Source: a bacterium
Lineage (GTDB): Bacteria; Krumholzibacteriota; Krumholzibacteriia; LZORAL124-64-63
Direction: 5' to 3'
DNA length: 64,000 bases
Assembly (NCBI GenBank): GCA_016719645.1
Contig: JADJYS010000006.1
Location: 186,001-250,000 of the forward strand
The notes under the pieces are model-generated. The model worked only from the letters and a program-made list of their open reading frames with translations, was not told the DNA's origin and did not search any database. Positions 10,992-19,838 of this stretch are shown here, piece by piece (positions within the stretch are counted from its first letter, which is position 1; every line of letters starts with the position of its first letter). The position numbers and the translations under genes are program-made.

Positions 10992-11903
10992 GTGGGTACC
11001 GTCAAGAGCGTCCGCCGCCACCATCTCGAGAAGCCGGCGTGGGTCAAGGCGCCGCGCAAGGGCGGCGACGCCTACAACGAGATGAAGCAGCTGCTGCGCA
11101 CCGCCCAGCTGAACACCATCTGCGAGAGCGGCAACTGCCCCAACCGCGGCGAGTGCTTCAGCAACAAGACCGCGACCTTCATGATCATGGGGCACGTCTG
11201 CTCCCGCAAATGCACCTTCTGCAACGTGCTGACCGGCCCGGGCGACCCCCTGGACCGCGACGAGCCGCGCCGCGTGGCCGAGACGGTCCGCCACCTCGGG
11301 CTGAAGTTCGCGGTGGTCACCTCGGTCAACCGCGACGAGCACCCCGACGGCGGCTCGGCCCAGTTCGCCGCCACGATCCGCTGGATCCGCCGGCTGAACC
11401 CCGGCTGCGGCGTCGAGGTGCTGGTGCCCGACTTCCTGGGCGACCCGCGCCAGATCGGCAAGGTGCTCGACGCGCGCCCCGAGGTGCTGGCCCACAACCT
11501 CGAGACGGTGCCGCGCCTCTACGCCGAGGTGCGGCCCCAGGCCGTCTACCAGCGCTCGCTGACGCTGCTGCAGTACGTCAAGCAGCAGGCCGCGGCCGCG
11601 GGCGTGCCGCTGCGGGTCAAGACGGGGATCATGCTGGGGCTCGGCGAGGAGCGCGACGAGGTTCTGGCCCTGATGCGCGACTGCGTGGCGCACGGCGTGG
11701 ACATCCTGACCGTCGGCCAGTACCTGCAGCCGACGCCGCGCCACCACCCCGTGCTGCGCTTCTACGAGCCCGGGGAGTTCGCCGACCTCGCCCGCGCGGG
11801 CCGCGAGATCGGCCTGGGCTGGGTGGAGGCGGGACCGCTGGTGCGCTCCAGCTACCACGCCCGCGAGCAGGCCGAAGGGCACGAACAGCACCATGGCGCC
11901 TGA
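10992..11903 (+). CDS. lipA: Lipoyl synthase
   Basis: Radical SAM enzyme inserting two sulfurs into octanoyl groups on lipoyl domains. Both clusters are visible: the auxiliary [4Fe-4S] motif CX4CX5C as Cys44, Cys49 and Cys55 (CESGNCPNRGEC), and the radical SAM motif CX3CX2C as Cys70, Cys74 and Cys77 (CSRKCTFC). The C-terminal RSSYHA, whose serine ligates the auxiliary cluster, is present near residue 288. The family's TSVDRDD block reads TSVNRDE here. The GTG start follows AGGAG by seven bases. No lipB is seen beside it. The end overlaps the kinase gene by 11 bases. Confidence 0.96.
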   Translation: MGTVKSVRRHHLEKPAWVKAPRKGGDAYNEMKQLLRTAQLNTICESGNCPNRGECFSNKTATFMIMGHVCSRKCTFCNVLTGPGDPLDRDEPRRVAETVRHLGLKFAVVTSVNRDEHPDGGSAQFAATIRWIRRLNPGCGVEVLVPDFLGDPRQIGKVLDARPEVLAHNLETVPRLYAEVRPQAVYQRSLTLLQYVKQQAAAAGVPLRVKTGIMLGLGEERDEVLALMRDCVAHGVDILTVGQYLQPTPRHHPVLRFYEPGEFADLARAGREIGLGWVEAGPLVRSSYHAREQAEGHEQHHGA

Positions 11904-12216
11904 CCACCCCTCACCCGACACGACGACGTCAGCCCGGCCCGCCGGGTCTCGGCGCCGGCTCGCGGCCGGCGCCGCGGTCTACCTGGCGGTGCTGGCGGCC
12001 GTCGGGGTGGCGCTGCTGCGGCTGCACGCCTCGGCGGCGTCGAGCCTGGAACAGGCGCTGGGGGAGCGCCTGCTGGGCGTGGCGACGACGGCGGCCCACC
12101 TCGTCGACGGCGACTCGCTGCGGGTCTGGGCCCTGGACCCGCAGGAGACGCCGACTTCGTCTGGATGCGCACGCGCCTGCAGGAGGTCCGCCGCGAGAAC
12201 CGCCTCAGCGAGGTGA
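11893..12216 (+). CDS. Sensor histidine kinase, N-terminal fragment (frameshifted)
   Basis: Encodes the start of a membrane sensor kinase: a short polar segment, one transmembrane helix near residues 24-44 (AGAAVYLAVLAAVGVALLRL) and the beginning of an extracytoplasmic sensor region. The frame goes off track after LDPQET near base 12150. Sensible sequence (DADFVWMRTRLQEVRRENRL) then continues one reading frame away, consistent with a single-base deletion. No slippery heptamer is visible at the junction, so programmed frameshifting looks unlikely. It overlaps the end of lipA, hence probably the same transcript. Read together with the next entry as one gene. Confidence 0.6.
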   Translation: MAPDHPSPDTTTSARPAGSRRRLAAGAAVYLAVLAAVGVALLRLHASAASSLEQALGERLLGVATTAAHLVDGDSLRVWALDPQETPTSSGCARACRRSAARTASAR

Positions 12217-13283
12217 CGCTCTGCGACCGCGAGGGCTTCGTGCTGGTCTCGGCGGCCGACCGGGTCGCCCGCGGGGACCTCGACTACTACTGGGAGCTCG
12301 ACCCCGCCGCCGTCGCCTCCGCGCTCGGCGGCGCGCCCGAGCCGGGCTCGCTGGTGAAGGTCGGCGACGAGTTCCAGAAGAGCGCCTACGCGCCGGTCTG
12401 GTCGGCCGACGGCCGCGTCGCCGGCGTGCTGTCCGTCGACGCGGAGGCCGGGTACTTCCGGGCCCTGGGCGACCTGCGGCGCGTGGCCTGGCTCACGGTG
12501 GGCGCCGTGCTCGCCTTCCTGACGGCGATGGCCCTGGTCGTGGCGAGGCTCGAGCGCTCGCTGGCCCGCGCCCGCGCCGTCGCCCAGCGCCAGGAGACCC
12601 TGGCGGCGATGGGGCGCATGACCGCGGGCATCGCGCACGAGATCCGCAACCCGCTGGGCATCATCCGCGGCGCCGGCGAGATCCAGGCGGCCAAGCTGCG
12701 CGAGCTGGGCGTCGAGCTGCCGACGGCCGACTTCATCCCCGAAGAGGTCGACCGCCTCGACCGCATCCTGACCCGCTACCTGACCTTCGGCCGCGGCGGC
12801 GCCCCGCAGCCCGAGCCGCTGGATCTCGAGGCCCTCGCGCGGCGCGTGGCCCGGCTGGCGGCGGGCGAGCTGGAGCGCGCGGGGGTGCGGGTCGAGGTCG
12901 AGAACCGCGGCGTCGCCGGCCCGGTCGCCGGCGACAGCCCGGGCCTGCAGCAGGTCCTGCTGAACCTGCTGCTGAACGCGCGCGACGCGATGCCCGGCGG
13001 GGGCGTCGTCACCATCGTGCTCGCGCCGGCCGGCGACGGCGTCGAGCTGCGGGTGCGCGACGGGGGCGGCGGCCTGGGCGGCCGCAACCAGGACGAGCTG
13101 TGCGCGCCCTTCTTCACCACGCGGCAGCAGGGCAGCGGCCTCGGCCTGGCCGTGGTGCGCCAGGTCGTCGAGGACCACGGCGGCACGTTCGCCCTGCGCG
13201 ACCGCGACGACGGCCCCGGCGCCGAGGCGGTCGTCGCGCTGCCGCGCGGGAAACCACCGGAGGCACCATGGCCCGCATCCTGA
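12165..13283 (+). CDS. Sensor histidine kinase, catalytic part (NtrB/AtoS-like)
   Basis: Continuation of the preceding fragment: the rest of the periplasmic sensor domain, a second transmembrane helix near residues 112-130, then the kinase core. The H-box is GIAHEIRNPLGIIRG, the N-box QQVLLNLLLNARDAM, the G1 box RDGGGGL and the G2 box GSGLGLAVV. This kinase type normally phosphorylates sigma-54-activating regulators, and the very next gene is one, overlapping by 16 bases. The first ATG of this frame lies inside the sensor domain, so it is not the natural start. Stimulus unknown. If the frameshift is real, the kinase would lack its first membrane anchor. Confidence 0.85.
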   Translation: MRTRLQEVRRENRLSEVTLCDREGFVLVSAADRVARGDLDYYWELDPAAVASALGGAPEPGSLVKVGDEFQKSAYAPVWSADGRVAGVLSVDAEAGYFRALGDLRRVAWLTVGAVLAFLTAMALVVARLERSLARARAVAQRQETLAAMGRMTAGIAHEIRNPLGIIRGAGEIQAAKLRELGVELPTADFIPEEVDRLDRILTRYLTFGRGGAPQPEPLDLEALARRVARLAAGELERAGVRVEVENRGVAGPVAGDSPGLQQVLLNLLLNARDAMPGGGVVTIVLAPAGDGVELRVRDGGGGLGGRNQDELCAPFFTTRQQGSGLGLAVVRQVVEDHGGTFALRDRDDGPGAEAVVALPRGKPPEAPWPAS

Positions 13284-14626
13284 TCGTCGACGACGAGAAG
13301 AGCCAGAACGTCACCATGCGGCTGCTGCTGGAGGGCGAGGGGCACCAGGTGGTCGACGCGCCCGGCGGCGCCGAGGCGCTGGCCGCGCTGGCCCGCGAGA
13401 GCTTCGACCTGGTGCTGACCGACCTGCGCATGTCGCCGGTGGACGGGCTGGCCGTCATCGAGGGGGCGCGGCGCGAGGCGCCCGGCACGCCGGTCATCAT
13501 GCTGACCGCCTACGCCGACCTGGACACCGCGGTCGAGGCCATGCGCCGCGGCGCGGTCAACTACCTGCGCAAGCCCTGGAAGATGGAGGAGGTCAAGCTG
13601 GCCGTGGCGCGGGCGCTCGAGGGGGCGGCCGTCGCGCGCGAGGGCCGCGCCTGGCGCCGCGAGGCGCAGCGCGCGGCCGGGGCCGCCGGACTGCTGGGGC
13701 GCAGCCCCGCGATGGCGCGCCTGCGCGATCTGGTGGAAAGGATCGCGCCGTCGGACGCGACGGTCCTGATCCGCGGCGAGAGCGGCTCGGGCAAGGAGGT
13801 CGCCGCCCGCGCGATCCACGCGGCCAGCGCCCGCGCGGCGGGCCCCTTCGTGGCCGTCAACTGCGCCGCGATCCCCGAGAACCTGCTCGAGAGCGAGCTG
13901 TTCGGCTACCGCCGCGGCGCCTTCACCGGCGCCGACGAGGACCGCGAGGGCCTGTTCGAGGCGGCGCGCGGCGGCACCCTGCTGCTGGACGAGATCGGCG
14001 AGGCGGGCCCCGGGGTCCAGGCCAAGCTGCTGCGCGTGCTGGCCGAGCGGCGCATCAACCGCGTCGGCGACCCGCGCGAGCGCGAGGTGGACGTGCGCGT
14101 CCTGGCGGCGACGAACCGGCCGCTGGAGGACGCCATCCGCGAGGGCCGCTTCCGCGAGGACCTCTACTACCGGCTGCTGGTGATCCCGGTGGACGTGCCG
14201 CCGCTGCGCGAGCGGCCGGGCGACGTGGAGATCCTGGCGGACCACTTCCTGGCGGGCTTCGGCCGGCGCGAGGGCCTGACCGCGGACCTGCAGCGCCGGC
14301 TGCGCGCCTACGGCTGGCCGGGGAACGTGCGCGAACTGCGCAACGTCATCGAGCGGGCCCACATCCTCGCGGGCCCCCAGCCCGTCGGCGAGGAGCACGT
14401 CATGCTGGACGTGGGGTCGTCGCCGCGCCGGCGGGACGACAGCGCCGAAGCGTCCGGCGGCCTCGCGCTCGAGGACCACGAGCGGCGCCTCATCCGCGCG
14501 GCCCTGCAGCGGGCCGGCGGCAACAAGACCGAAGCCGCGAAGATGCTGGGCATCACCCGCCGCACGCTCTACTCGCGGCTGAACCTGCTGGGCCTGGACG
14601 GCGACGGCGAGGGGCCGCGGGCGTGA
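13268..14626 (+). CDS. Sigma-54-dependent response regulator (NtrC/AtoC family)
   Basis: A three-domain activator of 452 residues. The receiver domain has Asp52 (VLTDLRMSP) as phosphorylation site, with DD at 8-9 and the conserved KPW lysine. The AAA+ domain has Walker A GESGSGKE near residue 170 and the sigma-54 contact loop GAFTGA near residue 218, followed by LLLDEIGE. A C-terminal Fis-type helix-turn-helix reads KTEAAKMLGITRRTLYSRL. GGAGG lies four bases before the ATG. It is translationally linked to the kinase. The first strong sigma-54 promoter downstream is only 116 bases after its stop, in front of a secreted coiled-coil protein, which is its most likely target. Confidence 0.95.
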   Translation: MARILIVDDEKSQNVTMRLLLEGEGHQVVDAPGGAEALAALARESFDLVLTDLRMSPVDGLAVIEGARREAPGTPVIMLTAYADLDTAVEAMRRGAVNYLRKPWKMEEVKLAVARALEGAAVAREGRAWRREAQRAAGAAGLLGRSPAMARLRDLVERIAPSDATVLIRGESGSGKEVAARAIHAASARAAGPFVAVNCAAIPENLLESELFGYRRGAFTGADEDREGLFEAARGGTLLLDEIGEAGPGVQAKLLRVLAERRINRVGDPREREVDVRVLAATNRPLEDAIREGRFREDLYYRLLVIPVDVPPLRERPGDVEILADHFLAGFGRREGLTADLQRRLRAYGWPGNVRELRNVIERAHILAGPQPVGEEHVMLDVGSSPRRRDDSAEASGGLALEDHERRLIRAALQRAGGNKTEAAKMLGITRRTLYSRLNLLGLDGDGEGPRA

Positions 14627-14741
14627 CCGGGGGCGAACGGCGTGTACCTGACGGGACGGGCTGTCCGGAGCCGGCAGGGGGTGAATGTCGTCAAAGCGAT
14701 GATATTCAATGAGTTAACGCAGCGGCTGTGCGGGGGGCGCG

Positions 14742-14757
14742 TGGCCCGGGGGTTGCA
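14742..14757 (+). promoter_or_regulatory. Sigma-54 (-24/-12) promoter
   Basis: TGGCCCGGGGGTTGCA matches the consensus TGGCACG-N4-TTGCA at 14 of the 16 positions once N is allowed, with exact GG-to-GC spacing. Start of transcription would fall near 14768, thirty bases before the ATG of the coiled-coil gene. It lies immediately downstream of a sigma-54 activator gene. Confidence 0.72.
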
Positions 14758-14797
14758 TCCGGGTGCCCGAGTCCCTTCCTCGACCAGGAGCACCGTC

Positions 14798-15862
14798 ATG
14801 ACGACCACCACCCTGCGCACTCGGACCCGCCTGCCGGCGGCGCACCTGCCGTTGCTGTTCGTGGCGGTCCTGGCCCTGGCGGCGCTCTGCGTCGGCGACG
14901 CCCGCGCGCAGGCCGTGGATCGCGACCAGGTCGCCGACATCCTGCAGGCCACGGCCGATGTCCTGCAGGACGTCGCTCCGCTGGTCCAGGAGTCCCAGAG
15001 CGAGCAGGCCCGCCGCATCTTCGCCGAGGCCCTGCAGAAGCAGCAGCAGGCCCGCGACCTCTTCCGCGACGGGCGCTACGCGCTGGCCGCGCGGCTGTCG
15101 CTGCGCGCGCGGGAGATGGCGCGCCAGGCGGCGCGGGTGACCGGCGCCTCCCAGAACTACCAGGAACGCTTCCAGCAGCGCCTCGAGCGCGTGAGCGACC
15201 TGCTGGACTCCGTGCGCGACCGGGCCCGCGACGCGGGCCACGCGCAGGCGCTGCGCTTCGTGCGCGACGCCGAGGACCTCGTCGAGCGCGCGCGGGAGCA
15301 GGCGCGCCAGACCCGCTACGAGCAGGCTTACCGCCTGCTGGAGTCCGCCGAGAAGATGCTCGGCCGCGCGGCCCGCCTGCTGTTCGAGGAGGGCGACGGC
15401 GAGCGGCTGCGGCTGGAGATGGAGCGCACGGCCGACCTGATCGCGGAAGCCCGCGAGCGCCTCGCCGACGGCGGCGACCAGGCCGTGAGCCTGCAGATCG
15501 ACCGGGCCGCCGGGGAGCTGCAGCGGGCGCGGGAGGCCCTCGACCGGGGCGAGCCGATGCCGGCGATGCGCGCGGCCCGCCAGGCCCGCGAGCTGGTGCG
15601 CCAGGCGCTGCGGCAGATCGGCGGCGGGCCGACGGCCGAGGTCGTCGACGCGCAGCTCGACCGCTTCGACGCGCAGCTGCCCGCGGTCGCCGACGCCGTG
15701 GCCGCCTCCGGCGCGGCCGAGGCGAGGCAGGCGCTGGAACAGGCCACCGACGCGCGCCGCCGCGCCGCCGCGGCCCTGGAAGCCGGCGACCGCGACCAGG
15801 CCCTGCGCCTGGCGCGCAACGCCCTGGACCACCTGCAACGGGCCGAGGCGCTCTGCCGATGA
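14798..15862 (+). CDS. Secreted helical coiled-coil protein, sigma-54 controlled
   Basis: A 354-residue protein with a signal peptide (hydrophobic core LPLLFVAVLALAALCV, cleavage likely after ARA-QA). The rest is almost entirely charged, Ala/Arg/Glu/Gln-rich helix with heptad character (for example RAREQARQTRYEQAYRLLESAEKMLGRAARLLF), containing TPR-like or antiparallel helical repeats. No enzymatic motif is visible. The ATG is preceded by CAGGAG at seven bases; in-frame sequence upstream contains the sigma-54 promoter and is therefore untranslated. The stop overlaps the start of the barrel gene. Probably periplasmic, working with that outer-membrane protein; family not recognised. Confidence 0.78.
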   Translation: MTTTTLRTRTRLPAAHLPLLFVAVLALAALCVGDARAQAVDRDQVADILQATADVLQDVAPLVQESQSEQARRIFAEALQKQQQARDLFRDGRYALAARLSLRAREMARQAARVTGASQNYQERFQQRLERVSDLLDSVRDRARDAGHAQALRFVRDAEDLVERAREQARQTRYEQAYRLLESAEKMLGRAARLLFEEGDGERLRLEMERTADLIAEARERLADGGDQAVSLQIDRAAGELQRAREALDRGEPMPAMRAARQARELVRQALRQIGGGPTAEVVDAQLDRFDAQLPAVADAVAASGAAEARQALEQATDARRRAAAALEAGDRDQALRLARNALDHLQRAEALCR

Positions 15863-17133
15863 CCCGGCTCCGGATGCTGCCGTACGCGGCGGCTCTCGGC
15901 GCCGCCGCCTGGATGGGCGGCGGCGCCGTCGCGGAGGCGCGCGCCGCGCCCTGGCAGTGGTCCGCCTCGGCGTCTCCCGGCTACGACACCTTCGTGCAGC
16001 GCTATTCCCTGGCCCTCGAGGACACGGTCGAGGCGGTCAGCGAGTTCGACCTGACGCTCGGCGCCGAGGGCCGCACGCCGCCGGATAGCCGGCACGCCTG
16101 GACGGTGCGGCCGCGGCTGTCGGCCGGATCCGAGCGCACGCGGGGCCAGCTCGACTGGGAGTACGCGCTGCGCCCCGACGGACGGTCCCCGGTGCTGCGG
16201 GTCGCGGGCTCGGCCCAGGCCGTGCGCTACCGCGACGGGACCGGCTACGACCTCAGCAGCGACCACGCCGAGGGCTCCCTGACCGCCCGCTGGCTGCTCG
16301 CCCGCGGCGGGGCCGCGGCCTGGGAGGCGCGCGCGTCGGCATCGACGCTGCGCTACGCCGACCCCTCGGAGCTGGAGCCCCGGCGCGACGACTGGTCCGC
16401 CGGCTTCGCGGCGGTCGCCGGCGCCGAAGCCGGCGACCGCTGGCGCGCGGGCCTGAAGTACGGGCAACGGGCCTACCCCGACACCACCGAGATCGACCGC
16501 GCCACCCTGGGCCTGGACCTCGCCTGGTCCCACGATCCCCTCGACGGGCCGTCCTGGCAGCTCGACGGGCGCAGCGAGCGGCGGCGGGTCCGGGTCAGCG
16601 CCGTGCGCCCCTCGGCCTGGAGCCACGCGCTGGCGGCCGAGGTCGCGGCGCCCGCGGGCGCGCTGCGGGCCGTCGCCGCGGCGTCCCTGGAATGCTGGCG
16701 CTACGACGACGAGTGGGGGGCCTACGCCGACCAGACGCGCCTGGAGACCAGGGCGGCGGTGCGCGCCGGCGGCGTCTCGGGGCCGCTGTGGGAGCTGGGG
16801 GCCGTCCGCGAGAGCCTGGACTCCCACGCCGCCGGGGAGAGCTACGCGCAGTGGGGGGCCTGCGGCGGGCTGGAGACCTACGGCGAGGCGCTGACCCTCC
16901 TGCTGACCCTGGAGGCGGGACGCCGGGACTACGACGAGGCCGCCGAGGACGACCCGCTGGGCGCCCTGTACACGGACTTCACCTACGTCGAGGTCGGATT
17001 GAACCTCTCCTGGACCCTCACCGACCGGCTGCGGCTGGACGGGATGGCCCAGTACCTGCCCGAGAGCCACGCCGCCGACGAGGACGACCAGTCGCTGGGT
17101 TTCGGCAGCCTGCGGCTCGGATACCGCTTCTAG
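15859..17133 (+). CDS. Putative outer-membrane beta-barrel protein
   Basis: A 424-residue protein with a signal peptide ending near VAEARA-AP. The mature part alternates polar and hydrophobic residues in short strands rich in Tyr, Trp, Arg and Asp, such as LDWEYAL, AGLKYGQRAYP and LRLDGMAQYL. It ends in SLRLGYRF, a terminal aromatic strand typical of proteins inserted by the BAM machinery. Roughly 18-20 strands could be drawn. Family is not recognised. It is coupled to the coiled-coil gene by an ATGA overlap and so lies under the same sigma-54 promoter. A porin, anchor or secretion-channel role for the partner is inference. Confidence 0.72.
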   Translation: MTRLRMLPYAAALGAAAWMGGGAVAEARAAPWQWSASASPGYDTFVQRYSLALEDTVEAVSEFDLTLGAEGRTPPDSRHAWTVRPRLSAGSERTRGQLDWEYALRPDGRSPVLRVAGSAQAVRYRDGTGYDLSSDHAEGSLTARWLLARGGAAAWEARASASTLRYADPSELEPRRDDWSAGFAAVAGAEAGDRWRAGLKYGQRAYPDTTEIDRATLGLDLAWSHDPLDGPSWQLDGRSERRRVRVSAVRPSAWSHALAAEVAAPAGALRAVAAASLECWRYDDEWGAYADQTRLETRAAVRAGGVSGPLWELGAVRESLDSHAAGESYAQWGACGGLETYGEALTLLLTLEAGRRDYDEAAEDDPLGALYTDFTYVEVGLNLSWTLTDRLRLDGMAQYLPESHAADEDDQSLGFGSLRLGYRF

Positions 17134-17151
17134 GGCCGGTCGCGGCCCGCC

Positions 17152-17180
17152 TTTCCCGGACGGGTTTCGGATGTTATCTT
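17152..17180 (+). promoter_or_regulatory. Predicted sigma-70 promoter of proS
   Basis: TTTCCC, a 17-base spacer and TATCTT. The same TATCTT -10 recurs before pdxS, the gene at 32671 and the HAD gene, which strengthens each individual call. Confidence 0.5.
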
Positions 17181-17242
17181 CCGGCGGTCGCGGGCAGCCG
17201 GCCCGCGCCGTGCCTTCGCGTGAGGCCCCCGAAAGGACCCCC

Positions 17243-18718
17243 ATGGCCGACATCACCAAGCGCAGCGAGGACTACTCGCGCTGGTACCAGGACGTCATCG
17301 CCGCCGCCGAGCTGGCCGAGAACAGCCCCGTGCGCGGCTGCATGGTCATCCGCCCCAACGGCTACGCCATCTGGGAGAGCATGCAGCGGCAGCTCGACGA
17401 CCGCTTCAAGGAGCTGGGCCACGTCAACGCCTACTTCCCGCTGCTGATCCCCAAGAGCTTCCTGGCGAAGGAGGCGCAGCACGTCGAGGGCTTCGCCAAG
17501 GAGTGCGCCATCGTCACGCACTCGCGGCTGATGACCGTCGAGCGCGACGGCAAGGTCACCGTCGAGCCGGACCCCGCCTCGAAGCTGGAGGAGGAGCTGA
17601 TCATCCGCCCCACCAGCGAGACGGTCATCTGGAACCAGTACCGCAAGTGGATCATGAGCTACCGCGACCTGCCGCTCTTGATCAACCAGTGGGCCAACGT
17701 CATGCGCTGGGAGATGCGCACGCGCCTGTTCCTGCGCACCGCGGAGTTCCTGTGGCAGGAGGGGCACACCGCGCACGCGACGGCCGAGGAGGCGCGCGAG
17801 GAGACCCTGCGGATGCTGGAGTGCTACCGCTGGTTCGCCGAGGACATCCTGGCGATGCCCGTGGTCTGCGGCGCCAAGACGCCGCGCGAGCGCTTCGCCG
17901 GCGCGGTGGAGACCTTCTCCATCGAGGCCATGATGCAGGACAACAAGGCCCTGCAGGCGGGCACCAGCCACGACCTGGGCCAGAACTTCGCCAAGGCCTT
18001 CGACGTGAAGTTCCAGGACGCCGCCGGCGGCCAGGACTACGTGTGGGCCACGAGCTGGGGCGTGTCGACCCGCCTGATCGGCGCGCTGATCATGTGCCAC
18101 AGCGACGACAACGGGCTGGTCCTGCCGCCGCGGGTCGCCCAGCGCAAGGTCGTGATCGTGCCGATCTGGCGCAACGACGACGAGCGCGCCCTGGTCATGG
18201 CCAAGGCCGCCGAGCTGCGCGCGAGCCTGCGCCCGGTGGCCGGGATCGTGCACATCGACGACCGCGACAACATGCGGCCCGGCTGGAAGTACGGCGAGTG
18301 GGAGCGCCGGGGCATGCCGATCCGGCTGGAGCTGGGCCCGCGCGACGTCGCCGAGGACAAGTGCGTCCTGGTCACCCGGCACGACGGCCAGAAGTTCCCG
18401 ACGCCGCTGGCCGGGCTCGCCGACGCGGTCGCCGTCCACCTCGAGCGCATGCAGCGCGAGCTGTACGACGCCGCCCTGGCGCGGCGTACGGCCAACACGC
18501 ACCGGCTGGAGACCTGGGAGGAGTTCCTGGCGCTGTTCAACGGCGCGGGGGGCTTCGCGCACTGCCACCACTGCGGGCAGGACGCCTGCGAGGCCGCGAT
18601 CCAGGACGAGACCAAGGTCACGATCCGGAACCTCCCGCTCAGGGCGCAGGAGGCCGGCGCCTGCATCCGCTGCGGGAAGCCGAGCGCGCGGCGGGCGCTG
18701 TTCGCGCAGTCGTACTAG
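17243..18718 (+). CDS. proS: Prolyl-tRNA synthetase, short (archaeal/eukaryotic-like, ProS type 3)
   Basis: Charges tRNA-Pro. The class II core begins at once with [23 protein letters not shown] and carries motif 2 ([26 protein letters not shown]) and motif 3 near [11 protein letters not shown]. There is no editing insertion between motifs 2 and 3, and the C-terminus has the extra zinc-type domain (CHHCGQDAC ... CIRCGKPS) ending in a Tyr. These mark the type found in archaea, eukaryotes and a minority of bacteria. Length is 491 residues. ATG chosen with AAAGGA upstream; an upstream in-frame start would overlap the promoter. Confidence 0.95.
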   Translation: MADITKRSEDYSRWYQDVIAAAELAENSPVRGCMVIRPNGYAIWESMQRQLDDRFKELGHVNAYFPLLIPKSFLAKEAQHVEGFAKECAIVTHSRLMTVERDGKVTVEPDPASKLEEELIIRPTSETVIWNQYRKWIMSYRDLPLLINQWANVMRWEMRTRLFLRTAEFLWQEGHTAHATAEEAREETLRMLECYRWFAEDILAMPVVCGAKTPRERFAGAVETFSIEAMMQDNKALQAGTSHDLGQNFAKAFDVKFQDAAGGQDYVWATSWGVSTRLIGALIMCHSDDNGLVLPPRVAQRKVVIVPIWRNDDERALVMAKAAELRASLRPVAGIVHIDDRDNMRPGWKYGEWERRGMPIRLELGPRDVAEDKCVLVTRHDGQKFPTPLAGLADAVAVHLERMQRELYDAALARRTANTHRLETWEEFLALFNGAGGFAHCHHCGQDACEAAIQDETKVTIRNLPLRAQEAGACIRCGKPSARRALFAQSY

Positions 18719-18734
18719 GCGGGCCGGGGGGCGC

Positions 18735-18763
18735 TTTCGAACGCCGCCGGCCTTGATTATCTT
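18735..18763 (+). promoter_or_regulatory. Predicted sigma-70 promoter of pdxS
   Basis: TTTCGA, a 17-base spacer and TATCTT, placed 47 bases before the pdxS ATG. Confidence 0.55.
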
Positions 18764-18809
18764 GTTTCCCGGAGCGGCTTCGCCGCGCACACCAACAGGA
18801 GACAGTGCC

Positions 18810-19715
18810 ATGCAGACCCCGTGGACGGATCAGAAGATCCAGGAGCGCATGCGGCTGAAGGTCGGCCTCGCCGAGATGCTCAAGGGCGGCGTCATCATGG
18901 ACGTCACCAACGCCGAGCAGGCCAAGATCGCCGAGGAGGCCGGCGCGGTGGCCGTCATGGCGCTCGAGCGCATCCCCGCCGACATCCGCCGCGACGGCGG
19001 CATCGCGCGGATGAGCCAGCCCGCGATGATCAAGCAGATCCAGGACACGGTGTCGATCCCGGTGATGGCCAAGTGCCGCATCGGCCACTTCGCCGAGGCC
19101 CAGATCCTCGAGGCCCTCGGCGTGGACTTCATCGACGAGTCGGAGGTCCTGACCCCCGCCGACGAGAAGAACCACGTCGACAAGTGGGCCTTCAAGGTGC
19201 CCTTCGTCTGCGGCTGCCGCGACCTGGGCGAGGCCCTGCGCCGCATCGGCGAGGGCGCCGCGATGATCCGCACCAAGGGCGAGGCCGGCAGCGGCAACAT
19301 CGTCGAGGCCGTCCGCCACATGCGCCAGGTGCAGGAGGGCATCCGCCGCCTGACGGTGCTGCGCGAGGACGAGCTGATGCACGAGGCCAAGGAGCTGGGC
19401 GCCCCCTACCACATCGTGCTGCAGGTCGCCAAGACCGGGAAGCTGCCGGTGCCCAACTTCGCCGCCGGCGGCGTCGCCACCCCGGCCGACGCCAGCCTGA
19501 TGATGCAGCTGGGCGCCGAGACGGTCTTCGTCGGCTCGGGCATCTTCAAGAGCAAGGACCCGAAGCCCCGCGCCGAGGCCATCGTGCAGGCCGTCACCTT
19601 CTACCAGGACCCCGCGAAGCTGCTGGAGATCAGCATGCACCTCGGCGAGCCGATGAGCGGCCTGGACATCGCGACGATGCCCGAGGACCAGAAGATGGCG
19701 GGGCGCGGCTGGTAG
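18810..19715 (+). CDS. pdxS: Pyridoxal 5'-phosphate synthase, lyase subunit
   Basis: Makes PLP from ribose 5-phosphate, glyceraldehyde 3-phosphate and ammonia supplied by PdxT, forming dodecamers. The two catalytic lysines are visible as Lys88 (VMAKCRIGH) and Lys156 ([11 protein letters not shown]), and the phosphate loop as [13 protein letters not shown]. The 301-residue length and overall sequence are strongly conserved. AGGAGA precedes the ATG. The product is the cofactor for the TrpB and the decarboxylase encoded in this window. Its partner pdxT lies 120 bases downstream, separated by a likely partial terminator. Confidence 0.97.
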   Translation: MQTPWTDQKIQERMRLKVGLAEMLKGGVIMDVTNAEQAKIAEEAGAVAVMALERIPADIRRDGGIARMSQPAMIKQIQDTVSIPVMAKCRIGHFAEAQILEALGVDFIDESEVLTPADEKNHVDKWAFKVPFVCGCRDLGEALRRIGEGAAMIRTKGEAGSGNIVEAVRHMRQVQEGIRRLTVLREDELMHEAKELGAPYHIVLQVAKTGKLPVPNFAAGGVATPADASLMMQLGAETVFVGSGIFKSKDPKPRAEAIVQAVTFYQDPAKLLEISMHLGEPMSGLDIATMPEDQKMAGRGW

Positions 19716-19737
19716 CCGCGACCGTCGCCGTAGCGTG

Positions 19738-19772
19738 AGCCCGGTCTGGCGACTGCCGGGCCGGGCTTTGTT
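19738..19772 (+). terminator. Likely terminator between pdxS and pdxT
   Basis: AGCCCGG pairs with CCGGGCT across a 16-base loop that can itself pair, followed by TTTGTT. Could reduce pdxT relative to pdxS rather than end transcription fully. Confidence 0.5.
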
Positions 19773-19838
19773 GAAGGATCAGGCCGTGCGTCCCTGATGT
19801 CAGGGATCGGCGGCACGATCGATCAAACCGGAGCGCAC

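Noticed and set aside
12130..12170. Programmed ribosomal frameshift in the kinase
   Set aside because: No X-XXY-YYZ heptamer or following strong structure was seen, and unprogrammed single-base breaks are common elsewhere in this window.
14642..14797. Upstream start for the coiled-coil protein
   Set aside because: It would translate through the sigma-54 promoter and hide the signal peptide; the ATG at 14798 has a good ribosome site.
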